Shown here: one piece after another, positions 37,901 through 51,357 of the stretch | Numbering within the stretch: the first letter of the stretch is position 1 | How the letters are laid out: the number at the start of each line of letters is the position of its first letter | Notes under the pieces: model-generated | The model's database searches: none | What the model was told of the DNA's origin: nothing | Seen by the model: the letters and a program-made list of their open reading frames with translations, nothing else | Source: Rhyacichthys aspro | Taxonomy: Eukaryota > Chordata > Actinopteri > Gobiiformes > Rhyacichthyidae | Assembly: GCA_036850595.1 (NCBI GenBank) | Contig: CM072158.1 | Coordinates: 17,499,422 to 17,563,421, forward strand | DNA: 64,000 bases | Reading direction: 5' to 3' | Translations under genes and position numbers: made by a program

Positions 37901-39495
37901 ATTGTTTCCAGCCTGTTTCTGTCTGAAAATTCATGTTTTTTACAAACCTAATTCCAAAAAAGTTGGGATCCTTTTTGAGATTTAAAGGCTTTTCTCAAAA
38001 GTTAAATGTAGGTTATGGGACATGAATAAACGCTTCTCACCCAGGCTGACCTTTGACCCCAGGGATGGTTTAGGTCAAGAATTAAGAACAATGCAGTTAA
38101 GGTTGGCAATAAGACATGGTTAATGTGTTTGGAATAGTAACTGCTAGTGTTGGCCAAACTCTGGAATTCTTCCTTTCTCACCAAACTTGATAGAATTTTT
38201 TTTTTAAAAAGGGGATTGGCTTCATTTAATGCTTAATTTCTTAGATTAAATCCAACTCCAATCCACAGAGACCCCAACCTGTTTAACAATACTTTATACA
38301 AAAAACTGAACTGAGATTTGAGATTCAGAGATTCAAGATTCAAAGTCTTCATTGTCTTGCAGAGTGAGGAAACATGTTCCCGGTACAAATTAAACTCTTT
38401 CTTTGCTGTCCATAGTAGATGCCATAACAAATAGTTTTAAAATACAGTTTATAAAAGATAAATATACAAAATGAACAGGGTAAAAGTAGAATATGTACTG
38501 GATGTGTGTAAATTGAGGGGGATATGAATGACCTCTTATCATGAGAGGATTAAAAGGCATCTGGCTCAGAGGAAAGTGAGTCATTTGTACAATTGTATTG
38601 GGCTCAACAACTGTAGTCGGGTTGTAGCTAGTTTGTAAGCAGCTAACAACAAGCTAAACTGGCAGAAAGCAGGACTGTTGTTAGTGTCCAACTGCTGTAA
38701 ACAAGGCAAAAGAATCTGCACCATGTGAATTTTAAACATGCATACGAATGTGGAATATAGGAATGGAAAATGCTACATATTTCTCATATGTAATATTTTC
38801 TACAGCTGTTACATAAGTAATATTAGATTAGATTAATGCATGAGTAATGTTGTTGTGGTATATCTGTTCATCCATATATGACTGGATGTAGTTTATACAA
38901 TTATTTTTTTCCTCTCATTTTTCGAAAAAGCTCCTACAAAGTTGTGCAATTTGTTTAAAACTTAACTTGGCTTTGGATAAAAAGAGCAAAGTGGTGTTAT
39001 GTTGGCATCAGTTACGTCTGTATGAGTCATGTGTATTGTACAGCGTCACTTTCTGTCACAATAATATCTATGAAGTTGCCAGTGTGCAAGTATATGCCAG
39101 ATTTAAGATTTAACATACACAATGAGTTTACTGTCCTGCCTCTAGTGTCTGATTTTGCCATATCACTGCACTTCCTAATAATAATACGTGCACTACTTTA
39201 CATATAAGGTCAAAGGTCAACCTTATAATTACCGCAATCAGATCCTGCTGCCAAAGTCAAACAAGTGTGATGTATGGTTTATGTGTCTTTAAATTTGAAT
39301 ATGAAAATAGTCCCATCTGTCAACATGTGATATATTATTGTAGACAAAATGCAACTTACTGGCAGAATATCTCAGTTTGGGCATTGGGTGCATAGCTGCA
39401 TCATACAGGCCATTAAAGTCAGCCCGTAGAATGTTAAAGAATGTAAAGTTTGCAAACTAAAAAACAATCTTCAGCATTTTTCAGACCACTACTGT
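31961..39495. other. Non-coding stretch left of block B
   Basis: No exon recognised. 35340-35640 and 37260-37740 are GC-richer and look less degraded, so they are candidate conserved non-coding elements if this sequence really lies just upstream of rarb. 35366-35391 has GATTAG and CTAATC in inverted arrangement, the type of site bound by Otx/Pitx-class homeodomain proteins. None of this is tested. Confidence 0.3.
35262..35333. repeat. (TG)n microsatellite
   Basis: Three TG runs with interruptions, ending at TGAGATGTCC. Confidence 0.95.
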
Positions 39496-40137
39496 ATTTG
39501 CCCTAGGCCTATATTACAATCTATGGTCTAGCATGTCTTTAGAGGCCTGTCTTTACAGTATGTATAATGTGTGCTCTCTTGAAAGATGGAAGTTCACAGA
39601 AATAAATTCATGGTCACTAACAGCCTTATCATTTTTCTTCATTCTTTATTTTTAATCATTTCACTTTTATTTACTCCCTTTTACTTAAAGGACTCTTGAA
39701 TTACGTGTGGAGATCAATGAAGCTATTTCTTGCTTTTGCTTTGCTTGTCATTCACAGTACATTCAAGGTCCTTTTCAGACACTTTCCATTTGACTTGCCT
39801 GACTGTATGAACCAGAATAACTGCCGTCTTCTTTTGAATACACACACTGACTGTTTGGATGACGGCATTTGGCAGTTAATATAAAATATAGAGAAATAAC
39901 ACAGAGTTAAAGATAGCTGTACAGAACTCATGTAAAACAAACAGCACCGGAGACTAAATGAACAGAAAATGAAGCTTAAGAATAACAACCAGAGGAAAGT
40001 GTAGAGTCTTTGTTTTAAATGCTGCACTAAAATCATTGTTGGAGTCTATAATTCAGTGGATGTTAACATAATGCAGACAATAAAACCCATTCTGAGCAGA
40101 CCTTAAAGTCACTTCTTCATATGATGTCACTTTACAG

Positions 40138-40640
40138 CAGTGATGTCAAACTCAAAGAGGTGTGGGGCCACGTTTGTTAAAAAGAATCCTGTCAGGGGCC
40201 AAAGAGCGTGACATTTGGAAGCTTTTATTAAATTTTGAATGTTAGTTTTCATCTTCATTTGAGTCTTACATAAGACATTAAAAACATTAATTGCCTCCTT
40301 TCTTGGAAACTGGTTTTCGTTGCATTTAAGCATGTTTTAGTTGGATTTGAACAAGTTTTAATTAGATTCGAATTGGTTGTAGATGGATTCGAATGGGTTT
40401 CATTTGGATTTCAACTGATTTGAACAAGTTTTAGTTGCATTTGAACAGGTTTTAATTAGATTTCAACAGGTTTTGGATGGATTTGAACATTTATCAAATT
40501 ATTTAAAAAAAACAAACCAAAAAAACCCCAAATCCATCTAAAACATGTTCAAATTCCGTTAAAACCTAGTGCTAGAAAAATCCTACTAAATGTTTTGAAG
40601 GGCCACATTTGGCCCACAGGCCTTGACTTTGACATGTGTG
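40138..40640. mobile_element. hAT-like non-autonomous element (copy B, longer VNTR)
   Basis: Same insertion as 643-1071, flanked by perfect 8-bp duplications CTTTACAG (40130-40137 and 40641-40648). The internal ~21-bp repeat array is longer here, with several extra diverged units, while a short GC-rich stretch near the right end is missing. The net length difference from copy A is 74 bp. Confidence 0.75.
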
Positions 40641-41299
40641 CTTTACAGTGTCACTAGTCAGCTGTAGGTTACATTCATGCCCCAGACAACTGCCACTTGG
40701 GCAAATACTTTTTTCACTTGTTGCTGATTGGTCAATTGCACTGTGTCTCTATCCTCTACCTGGATCTTAACGCGCTCCGGAGCAGATTAGCCGCTTAGCA
40801 TAAGTTTTCTATAGAGATCTGCCTTAATAGAAAGTGAACCAGCTTTGTGATATTGAAAACCCTGGGTTAACACCAAAGTTACCTCAATAACCTCCTTATC
40901 CAGCTTCGCAGCACAGGGCCCTGGTTTTCTTGGCGTTCACACTGGACCAAAAAAAAAAAAAAAAAAAAAAAGCAAATGAATAAGGGTGTCATTCTTGTAC
41001 AAGGGCTAGTCGTGTTCAAAAGTTAGTAGCCGGTAACTCGCCACATTACATCCAACTGACCATTATTTATGTGCTTTTTGTTGTGTGTTTTAGTCCAGTT
41101 TGAAAGCCAAGCAAACTAGGTCTAAAAGAGAGGTGAGTATAAATCCTGGTTTGTAAAGAACTGAACTTGTGCCACTTAATTATAATATGTGTTTTTATTA
41201 GTCCCATTGTGGTTGTTGGCTGGCCTTTTTTAGCAGCAGGATTTAAGCGATTTAAGGTAAGTTGACAAAGCAGGTGGAAGATAGAGTTGTCCACTATTT

Positions 41300-44200
41300 A
41301 GGCCCGAGCCGGCGATGGCCGGGAGGGCCTATTGTTTTCACTAGGATTATTATTATTAGGCCCGAGCCGGCGATGGCCGGGAGGGCCTATTGTTTTCACT
41401 AGGATTATTATTATTATTATTATTTTTTTTCGTCTTCCACTTTGACCACTAATTTGACCCCCTGAACATGCTCAAAAACTCACCAAACTTTGCCCAAAAT
41501 TCAGGATCGGCGAAAAAGGATTTATTTTGGGGGTCCCATACAAATCCATAAAACGGGGGCTCAACAGCGCACCCTGGAAAAGTGGAAATACATTACGCCA
41601 ATGGGAAGTGAAAGTACTTTTTTTTGCCGTAAAGCCACCAACTTTGGTACACACTTCCTTACCCTGAGGCAAACAAAAAATATTATTATGGCTTTGCCCG
41701 CTGACAAACAGGAAGTCCGCCATTTTGGGTGAAACATGCGACGCCCAAAATCACACCCCTCATTCAAAACACTACTTGTCCTAGGGTTTTCATCCAAAAG
41801 GCTCCAAATTTGGTCAGAATCATCTAGACACCAGTGCCGACAAAAATTATCAAGTGGTTTTTTGATATCTTAATGGGTGTGGTCGTAACGAGCCCCTAAC
41901 GAGGAGGCCATTTTTGTAAAAATAAAATCTCGTGTAACTTTCACAAACATTGTTGGATCTGTTTGGACCCAATGAAGCGTTTGTGCACATTAATGACCTG
42001 AACACAATGATATGCAAATTAGAGGGCTAGCTTCAAACCTGGCTCTCCAGTGCCCCCTATAAATTTATAATGGGGGCCAAAAATTTAGTTTGGTCTAGAG
42101 ACATGAAATTTGGTACACACATCCCTTATGTTATGCCGAACAAAACAGCCAATCACAATGACCCCCTATCTACAACCGTGTTGCCATGGGAATGCTCAAA
42201 ACATGTAATTTAAATGAATGGGAGAATAAATTCGACGCTAAATTGACGTCTTAAATGTAAATGAAACCGCACCAAACTTTGCCCAAAATTCAAGATCTTT
42301 GAAAAATAATTTTTTTGCCACTGGCATACAAATCCATAAAAAAGGGCTTGACAGCGCACCCTGGAAAAATGGAAATACATTACGCCAATGGGAAGTGAAA
42401 GTACATTTTTTTGCCATAGAGTCACAAAATTTGGTACACACGCTCCTTACCCCGAGGCAAACAAAAATATTATTATGGCTTTGCCCCTGACAAACAGGAA
42501 GTCCGCCATTTTGGGTGGAACATGCGACGCCTAAAATCGCACCCCTCATTCAAAACACTACTTGTCCTAGGGTTTTCATCCAAAAGGCTCCAAATTTGGT
42601 CAGAATCATCTAGACACCTGAGCCGACAAAAATTATCAATTGGTTTTTTGATATCTTAATGGGTGTGGTCGTACCGAGCCCCTAACGAGGAGGCCATTTT
42701 TGGAAAAAGAAAATCTCCTCTAACTTTTACAAACATTGTTGGATTTGGTTGGACCCAATGAAGCGTTTGTGCACATTCATGACCTGAACACAATGATATG
42801 CAAATGATAGGGCTATCTTTAAAACTGGCTCTCCAGCGCCCCCTACAAAATTATAATGGGGGCCAAAAATTTAGTTTGGTCTAGAGACATGAAATTTGGT
42901 ACACACATCCCTGATGTCATGCTGAACAAAAAAGCCAATCACAATGACCCCCTATCTACAACTGTGTTGCCATGGGAACGCTCAAAACATGTGATTTAAA
43001 TGAATGGGAGGCTGAAATTGAACACTAAATTGAGCTCCTAAACGTTACTGAAACCGCACCAAACTTCACCCAAAATTGAAGACTGTTGAGTAATAATTTT
43101 TTTGGTAATGCCATACAAATCCATAAAAAGGTGACTCGACAGCGCACCCTGGAAAATGGAAATACATTACGCCAATGGGAAGTGAAAGTACTTTTTTTTT
43201 GCCGTAAAGCCACCAACTTTGGTACACACATTCCTTACCCCGAGGCAAACAAAAATATTATTATGGCTTTGCCCCTGACAAACAGGAAGTCCGCCATTTT
43301 GGGTGGAACATGCGACGCCCAAAATCGCACCCCTCATTCAAAACACTACTTGTCCTAGGGTTTTCATCCAAAAGGCTCCAAATTTGGTCAGAATCATCTA
43401 GACACATGAGCCGACAAAAATTATCAATTAGTTTTTTGATATCTTAATGGGTGTGGCCGTGACAAGCCCCTAACGAGGAGGCCATTTTTGGAAAAAGAAA
43501 ATCTCCTGTAACTTTCACAAACATTGTTGGATCTGGTTGGACCCAATGAAGCGTTTGTGCACATTAATGACCTGAACACAATGATATGCAAATGATAGGG
43601 CTATCTTCAAAACTGGCTCTCCAGCGCCCCTATAAATTTATAATGGGGGCCAAAAATTTAGTTTGGTCTAGAGACATGAAATTTGGTACACACATCCCTT
43701 ATGTCATGCCGAACAAAAAAGCCAATGACAATGACCCCCTATCTACAACCATGTTGCCATGGAAATGCTCCAAATATGCAATGTAAATGAATGGGAGGAT
43801 AAATTCAACGCTAAATTGAGCGCCTAAACGTAACTTAAACCGCACCAAACTTTACCCAAAATTCAAGACCATTGAGTAATAATAGTTTTTGCCACTGCCA
43901 TACAAATCCATAAAAAGGGGGCTTGACAGCGCACCCTAGAAAAATGGAAATACATTACGCCAATGGGAAGTGAAAGTACATTTTTTTTGCCGTAAAGTCA
44001 CCAACTTTGGTACACACATTCCTAACACCAAGTCAAACAAAAAATATTATTATGGCTTTGCTCCATGACAAACAGGAAGTCCGCCATTTTGGGTGGAACA
44101 TGCGACGCCCAAAATCACACTCCTCATTCAAAATACTACTTGTCCTAGGGTTTTCATCCAAAAGACTCCAAATTTGGTCAGAATCATCTAGACACATGTG

Positions 44201-44606
44201 CAAACAAAAGTTATCAATTTATTTTATGATATCTTAATGGGTGTGGCCGTAACAAGCCCCTAACGAGGAGGCCATTTTTGGAAAAAGAAAATCTCCTGTA
44301 ACTTTCACAAACACTGTCAGATTTGGTTGGACCCAATGAAGCGTTTGTGCACATTAATGACCTGAACACAGTGATATTCAAATAATGGGACTGTCTTTAT
44401 AACTGGCTCTCCTTCACAGTAAAAAATGTAGTCTTGCCCAGGACATGTCTCCCCGATGTTGCAAAGGGAGGCAAAATTAAAGTCCTTTTGAGAACATTTA
44501 CTCTCGCGGTTGCAAGGGGAGTCGATGTGCGGTCTTCCCGAGGAAACGTGCCCCCCCGCGGCCGCAAGGGATGCGAGGGCCTTTGACGCCGCTTGCGGCT
44601 TTAATT
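41300..44606. repeat. Element copy 1 of the insertion
   Basis: The 58-bp head is present twice (41300-41357 and again from 41358), followed by an (ATT)n tract and four ~788-bp units. The GC-rich tail of about 195 bp (44411-44606) carries CTCGCGGTTGCAAGGGG and the terminal GCCGC/GCGGC hairpin. Confidence 0.85.
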
Positions 44607-47600
44607 AGGCCCGAGCCGGCGATGGCCGGGAGGGCCTATTGTTTTCACTAGGATTATTATTATTATTATTATTTTTTTTCGTCTTCCACTTTGACCACTA
44701 ATTTGACCCCCTGAACATGCTCAAAAACTCACCAAACTTTGCCCAAAATTCAGGATCGGCGAAAAAGGATTTATTTTGGGGGTCCCATACAAATCCATAA
44801 AACGGGGGCTCAACAGCGCACCCTGGAAAAGTGGAAATACATTACGCCAATGGGAAGTGAAAGTACTTTTTTTTGCCGTAAAGCCACCAACTTTGGTACA
44901 CACATTCCTTACCCCGAGGCAAACAAAAAATATTATTATGGCTTTGCCCGCTGACAAACAGTTAGTCCGCCATTTTGGGTGAAACATGCGACGCCCAAAA
45001 TCACACCCCTCATTCAAAACACTACTTGTCCTAGGGTTTTCATCCAAAAGGCTCCAAATTTGGTCAGAATCATCTAGACACCAGTGCCGACAAAAATTAT
45101 CAAGTGGTTTTTTGATATCTTAATGGGTGTGGTCGTAACGAGCCCCTAACGAGGAGGCCATTTTTGTAAAAATAAAATCTCGTGTAACTTTCACAAACAT
45201 TGTTGGATCTGTTTGGACCCAATGAAGCGTTTGTGCACATTAATGACCTGAACACAATGATATGCAAATTAGAGGGCTAGCTTCAAACCTGGCTCTCCAG
45301 TGCCCCCTATAAATTTATAATGGGGGCCAAAAATTTAGTTTGGTCTAGAGACATGAAATTTGGTACACACATCCCTTATGTCATGCCGAACAAAAAGCCA
45401 ATCACAATGACCCCCTATCTACAACCGTGTTGCCATGGGAATGCTCAAAACATGTAATTTAAATGAATGGGAGAATAAATTCGACGCTAAATTGAGGTCT
45501 TAAATGTAAATGAAACCGCACCAAACTTCACCCAAAATTCAAGACCTTTGAGTAATAATATTTTTTGCCACTGGCATACAAATCCATAAAAAAGGGGCTC
45601 GACAGCGCACCCTGGAAAAATGGAAATACATTACGCCAATGGGAAGTGAAAGTACATTTTTTTTGCCATAGAGTCACAAAATTTGGTACACACGCTCCTT
45701 ACCCCGAGGCAAACAAAAAATATTATTATGGCTTTGCCCCCTGACAAACAGGAAGTCCGCCATCTTGTGTGGAACATGCGACGCCTAAAATCGCACCCCT
45801 CATTCAAAACACTACTTGTCCTAGGGTTTTCATCCAAAAGGCTCCAAATTTGGTCAGAATCACCTAGACACCTGAGCCGACAAAAATTATCAATTGGTTT
45901 TTTGATATCTTAATGGGTGTGGTCGTAACGAGCCCCTAACGAGGAGGCCATTTTTGGAAAAAGAAAATCTCCTCTAACTTTTACAAACATTGTTGGATCT
46001 GGTTGGACCCAATGAAGCATTTGTGCACATTAATGACCTAAACACAATGATATGCAAATTATAGGGCTATCTTTAAAACTGGCTCTCCAGCGACCCCTAC
46101 AAAATTATAATGGGGGCCAAAAATTTAGTTTGGTCTAGAGACATGAAATTTGGTACACACATCCCTGATGTCATGCTGAACAAAAAAGCCAATTACAATG
46201 ACCCCCTATCTACAACTGTGTTGCCATGGGACCGCTCAAAACATGTAATTTAAATGAATGGGAGGCTGAAATTGAACACTAAATTGACCTCCTAAACGTT
46301 ACTGAAACCGCACCAAACTTCACCCAAAATTCAAGACTGTTGAGTAATAATTTTTTTGGTAATGCCATACAAATCCATAAAAAGGTGGCTCGACAGCGCA
46401 CCCTGGAAAATGGAAATACATTAGGCCAATGGGAAGTGAAAGTACTTTTTTTTTGCCGTAAAGCCACCAACTTTGGTACACACATTCCTTACCCCGAGGC
46501 AAACAAAAAATATTATTATGGCTTTGCCCCCTGACAAACAGGAAGTCCGCCATTTTGGATGGAACATGCGATGCCCAAAATCGCACCCCTCATTCAAAAC
46601 ACTACTTGTCCTAGGGTTTTCATCCAAAAGGCTCCAAATTTGGTCAGAATCACCTAGACACCAGTGCCGACAAAAATTATCAATTAGTTTTTTGATATCT
46701 TAATGGATGTGGCCGTGACAAGGCCCTAACGAGGAGGCCATTTTTGGAAAAAGAAAATCTCCTCTAACTTTTACAAGCATTGTTGGATCTGGTTGGACCC
46801 AATGAAGCGTTTGTGCACATTAATGACCTGAACACAATGATATGTAAATTAGAGGGCTATCTTCAAAATTGGCTCTCCAGCGCCCCCTGTAAATTTATAA
46901 TGGGGGCCAAAAATTTAGTTTGGTCTAGAGACATGAAATTTAGTACACACATCCCTTATGTCATGCCGAACAAAAAAGCCAATGACAATGACCCCCTATC
47001 TACAACCATGTTGCCATGGAAATGCTCCAAATATGCAATGTAAATGAATGGGAGGATAAATTCAACGCTAAATTGAGCGCCTAAACATAACTTAAACCGC
47101 ACCAATCTTTACCCAAAATTCAAGACCATTGAGTAATAATAGTTTTTGCCACTGCCATACAAATCCATAAAAAGGGGGCTCGACAGCGCACCCTGGAAAA
47201 GTGGAAATACATTACGCCAATGGGAAGTGAAAGTACTTTTTTTTTTGCCGTAAAGTCACCAAATTTGGTACACACATTCCTAACACCGAATCAAACAAAA
47301 AATATTATTATGGCTTTGCTCCATGACAAAAAGGAAGTCCGCCATTTTGGGTGGAACATGCGACGCCCAAAATCACACCCCTCATTCAAAATACTACTTG
47401 TCCTAGGGTTTTCATCGAAAAGACTCCAAATTTGGACAGAATCATCTAGACACATGTGCAAACAAAAATTATCAATTTATTTTTTGATATCTTAATGGGT
47501 GTGGCCGTATCAAGCCCCTAACGAGGAGGCCATTTTTGGAAAAAGAAAATCTCCTGTAACTTTCACATACACTGTCAGATCTGGTTGGACCCAAAGAAGC

Positions 47601-47863
47601 GTTTGTGCACATTAATGACCTGAACACAGTGATATTCAAATAATGGGACTGTCTTTATAACTGACTCTCCTTCAAAGTAAAAAATGTAGTCTTGCCCAGG
47701 ACATTTCTCCCCGATGTTGCAAAGGGAGGCGAAATTAAAGTCCTTTCGAGGACATTTACTCTCGCGGTTGCAAGGGGAGTCGATGTGCGGTCTTCCCGAG
47801 GAAACGTGCCCCCCGCAACCGCAAGGGATGCGAGGGCCTTTGACGCCGCTTGCGGCTTTAATT
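44607..47863. repeat. Element copy 2 of the insertion
   Basis: Single head, then four ~788-bp units and the same tail. Each unit is closer to the unit in the same position of copy 1 than to its own neighbours, so the 3.3-kb element was duplicated as a whole after the units had diverged. Confidence 0.85.
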
Positions 47864-48139
47864 TTCCCTTCTCTTTTTTAAAAAGGGGAAAAAGGGGGGG
47901 GGGGGGAAGAGGGGAAAAAAAAAAAGGAAAAAAAAAAAAAAAAAGAAAAAAAAAGGAGGGTTTAAAAATATCCCCCCCCCCGCCAAAAAAAAAAAAAAAA
48001 AAATCCCCCCCCCCCCCCCCCTTTTTTTTTTTTTTTTTTCTTCTCCCTCCCAAAAAAAAAAAAAAAAAAAAAACCCCCCTTTTTTTTTTCTTTTTGGGGT
48101 TTCTTCCCACCTTTTTAATTTTCCCCCCCTATTTTTTTA
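47864..48139. other. Homopolymer smear, probable consensus error
   Basis: 276 bp made almost only of A, C, G and T runs. It lies between the insertion and normal block B sequence and has exactly the length of block A 1731-2006. Its right end (TTTCTTCCCACC, TTTTTAATTTTCC, CCCCCTATTTT) follows the A sequence (CTTCTCTCAACC, TTTTAATGCTGTCC, CCCTACATCTG) position by position with bases replaced by their neighbours. Confidence 0.7.
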
Positions 48140-49509
48140 AGTTGCACAATATTAATAATACATGTGAATTATTTTTCATTTGAATTTATAATATAACCTC
48201 ATTATTTTTGCAGTTTCAGCAGTTCTACTATTACAGTGACGATTCGCTTTTCAATATTTTGTTAAACCCAAACAAGACATCAATAAACATGCAGCTCTAA
48301 GGTGTCAATCCTTTGCTTGCTCATATCTCGGTATAATATTCTGCCAACATCAACGTAATATAGCTATGTATAGTGTCTGCATTTCAGGATTATATGATAA
48401 ACATGTCTGAAATAGCGAGGTATTAAAAACTCAGCAAAGCCTGCTTACCGTATGAATTTGAATAATGTGTTTGATGCGTGTAGAAATTAATCCTAATCTT
48501 CGGTTTCACCGCGCGTATCATGTTGCTACACAATGGCATAATTCGGCCGCGCGCTTCGCCGTGATACACAACCCCAGTGGAAAATATAGTCGCTCCTGCC
48601 ACGCGGCTTCAATTAAATTACAAATAGGCTAAGTGCAAGTGTAACTAAATATAGAGGTTTGAACGGGGTCTGACCCAAAGGAGACGCGGATTCCAGCTCG
48701 GCTCATGAATATGCCATGGAAAACTAGTTTGTAGATGGAATTAAGAGAGATGTGAAGTGCACCTGTTGCTGCGGATTAGTTGGTTGTTGATTTAGAAGAA
48801 CTAAACAAAATGACACTAAATGGACACAGAGGGAATTGACACCTATTGGAACAAAGCATCACTTCAAATAAACCAAACAATGATAGCTTTTTCATTATAA
48901 AGCCGTTTCCTTCATAGAGAAGTTTATCAAAAAGGTACAACAAAAGTGTACAAAAAAAACTTTTTATTGATATAAATGTGCAAATTAAAAACACCAAATT
49001 AGACACTTTAGAGGGAGCGAAATAATATGAATGTGTTATTTTACTTTTGGATAATGTCTGTGCCTACATGTGTTTTTAATTGAAACATATCTCAGTTTTA
49101 AAGGCGGATTAAAAGTCAGCTTGCCCTTCACATCTTGTTGAACTTCCTCATTATCTGACATGTTTCTGAAACACATCACATATTCAAATTCTGCTCAATT
49201 TCATGAATTTTTAGTCTCGGGTTCATGATTATGTCGAATTTATCTTTGTGCCGCACCTGGATTCTTGCAAAATTTGTGACTTCACACTCACTAAAATCAA
49301 TCTCGTAGTGCTTTGGGCTATGTGTACGCTCGCAACTCACTGCCAGAACTTACCAGTGGTGTGGCAGCACTGGTAGTTATGGCTGGGTTTTAGATTTGAC
49401 AGTGAAGCGACAGTTTTTTTAAATGTAAACAACATGGCATCAGTTATCTCATTGTATAAAAGAAAGTACTCCACACTAATAGGGCCTTTCCTGTATAAAA
49501 AAAAGGTCA

Positions 49510-49862
49510 AATAAGCACTTTAAAGGAGCAAAACCAAGCTAAAAAGAAACAAAACAATCCTTCAAAGGGGTTATGGCAACACTAGAAAGAACAAAGTGAC
49601 ACTTCAAAGGAGCTGAGTGGAACTTAAATAAACAAAACAACACTGAAACATTTAACATGTTTATGTTTACTTCAGTGTTACTTTGTTTCTTTTTTCCGTT
49701 ACTAAAAGAAACAAAGTGACATTTAAAGAAAACAATAAACAAAACAACATATGATGGACACTAAACCCAGGAAAGTAACAATTAAGAAACTAAACAACTC
49801 AAGATGAAACAATAAAAAGAAAAAAGGTGGAAAAGAACAGCCAAATCACACTTAAAGGTGTC
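49510..49862. repeat. Degenerate A-rich minisatellite, locus 2 (copy B)
   Basis: Block B copy of the array at 3365-3720, nearly identical, with only a few point differences. Confidence 0.55.
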
Positions 49863-50657
49863 TAATTTCCAAACATAACTTAATAAAGTGGTTGTGTCAG
49901 TGTGTGAATGTTTTATTTCCAAATACAATAAACATTTTAGAGCATGTTGTAGATTTTCTAGCTTCACTCGTTAACTGTATTCGAGGAAATTCCAGGATGC
50001 GTGGGAACCATGTGATGTCAACTCGGCGCTGCATGTGTGTGGCACAGGGAGCTGTCAGGCTTTAGCCGGCCTTATTAAATGATCAGCTGGGCCGTGTATT
50101 GTCACAGCCCGGTGGGTTTTGGCAGCGGGGTCTGTGGGAGGGGGGGGTCCGCGGAGCACTGATGCCAGAAAGCGGCTTATCTTGATGGATGGCTTCATTA
50201 TCACCTTCTAATTACAGGTGGATTTTGAGGTGGATTCATTACCTGTTCTGACCGGGGCTACTGTTACACTGCGCCGCTGTAGGGGGTCAGCTGCTGAGTG
50301 TGGGGGGGTCTGAGGTTTCTGTTTCAGCTCCGCTCCGGGCTTTGTGCAATATTCATGAGCTGTGTGGGCATCAGTGTGGCGGCGCACAGGCCAGCGTCCC
50401 CTTCTTAGCTGAGAGGGACAGTGTGTTCCAAAGAGTCCCAACATGTTCCAGAGTGTCTCACTGTGGCTCATTATGTCAGACGGTCTCCCACAGTGTCTTA
50501 TTCTACATCCACAGTTTGTTTTTGTTGAATGAGAGCTATCTTCAGTTCTACATTGTCCACATACTTGTTATATAAGTTATTGTAATAACTATCTGTCGAA
50601 GAAAATGCTCTTCCTTTTCCTGTTTTCCTTTATTTGAACAAATCAGATATGATAAGC

Positions 50658-51001
50658 TACAGTGCAAGAAAAAAAAAGTATTTGCCCTCTTGCAGGTTTT
50701 TTTTTTTCTTCTTAAATGATGATTTTATTTATTAAGGGAAAAAAGCTATCCAAACCTACCTAACCTTATGTGAAAAAGTGATTGCCCCCTAAACCTAAAA
50801 ACTGGTTGCGCCACCCGCAGAGAGTTTTTTTTCATTACTAAATAAAATCATCACTTTAAAATTTTGTGTTTCTTTGAGTTACCTTTGTCTAATATTTAAA
50901 TTTGTTTGATGATCTGAAACAGTTAAGTGTGACAAAAAAAAAAAAAAAAAAAGGAAAGAAAGAAAGAAAGAAATCATGAAACAGGGCAAATACTTTTTGT
51001 A
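50658..51001. mobile_element. Tc1/mariner-like MITE (copy B)
   Basis: Block B copy of the element at 4507-4855, with the same TA-flanked ends. The (GAAA)n and poly-A tracts differ slightly in length. Confidence 0.65.
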
Positions 51002-51357
51002 GTTATTACTTTATTAATTTCTCCACTGTGGTATTATCATCAGAGAGGCTCACAGCACCCCTACTGGTCTGGCTGACATATTGCAGCATTTTTCCACAGC
51101 TCAGCATTTCCATGTGAATGCAGATTCTTCAGTTTGCAGTAAGAATAAGGCAGTGTTTTGATGTCATGTAAATGACTCCAAAATTATACTCTCACCTGAT
51201 TTGTGTTCAGATATTTCAATGCTCAATCTCTTATACATGGCTGGAGCAGTGACAAGAGTCTGCCCACTCATCTGTTTGGTTATATCCCTGTATTAATAAA
51301 AGCTGCAGTATTTATATTAAAGACGTCACAGCTATAAAATAAACAAATCATCATTCT

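Larger units (their letters stand above)
41300..47863. mobile_element. 6.56-kb insertion: two tandem copies of a ~3.3-kb repeat element
   Basis: Absent from block A, where the site is between 1730 and 1731 (CCACTATTT|CTTTTTC). It opens with AGGCCCGAGCCGGCGATGGC and closes with GCCGCTTGCGGCTTTAATT. The opening can fold into a hairpin (AGGCCC with GGGCCT, and CCGGC with GCCGG around GATG), and the close into GCCGC-TT-GCGGC. No target duplication is evident beyond one or two T. Both copies have four ~788-bp units; a shared motif (TAATGGGTGT) falls at 41871, 42657, 43445, 44235, 45121, 45911, 46701 (one change) and 47493. No transposase or reverse transcriptase frame is visible. The family (GGCCCGAGC ends) looks familiar from fish genomes, but I cannot assign a class. 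Tandem units, a 3' hairpin and a T-rich target would fit a Helentron/HINE-type element, held with low confidence. Confidence 0.8.

Noticed and set aside
41871..47493. Regularly spaced repeats that could be mistaken for a CRISPR-like array
   Set aside because: Units are ~788 bp, repeat along their whole length, and lie in a vertebrate genome; there are no short repeats with unique spacers.
41472..47495. Recurrent open frames of 60-108 codons on both strands with similar sequences
   Set aside because: They recur once per ~788-bp unit, have no recognised domain, and differ by frameshifts between units; they follow from repeat structure and not from selection on protein.
47655..48183. Open frames of 151 and 163 codons, partly poly-Lys/poly-Phe/poly-Pro
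   Set aside because: They run through the homopolymer smear and the repeat tail; composition is an artefact.
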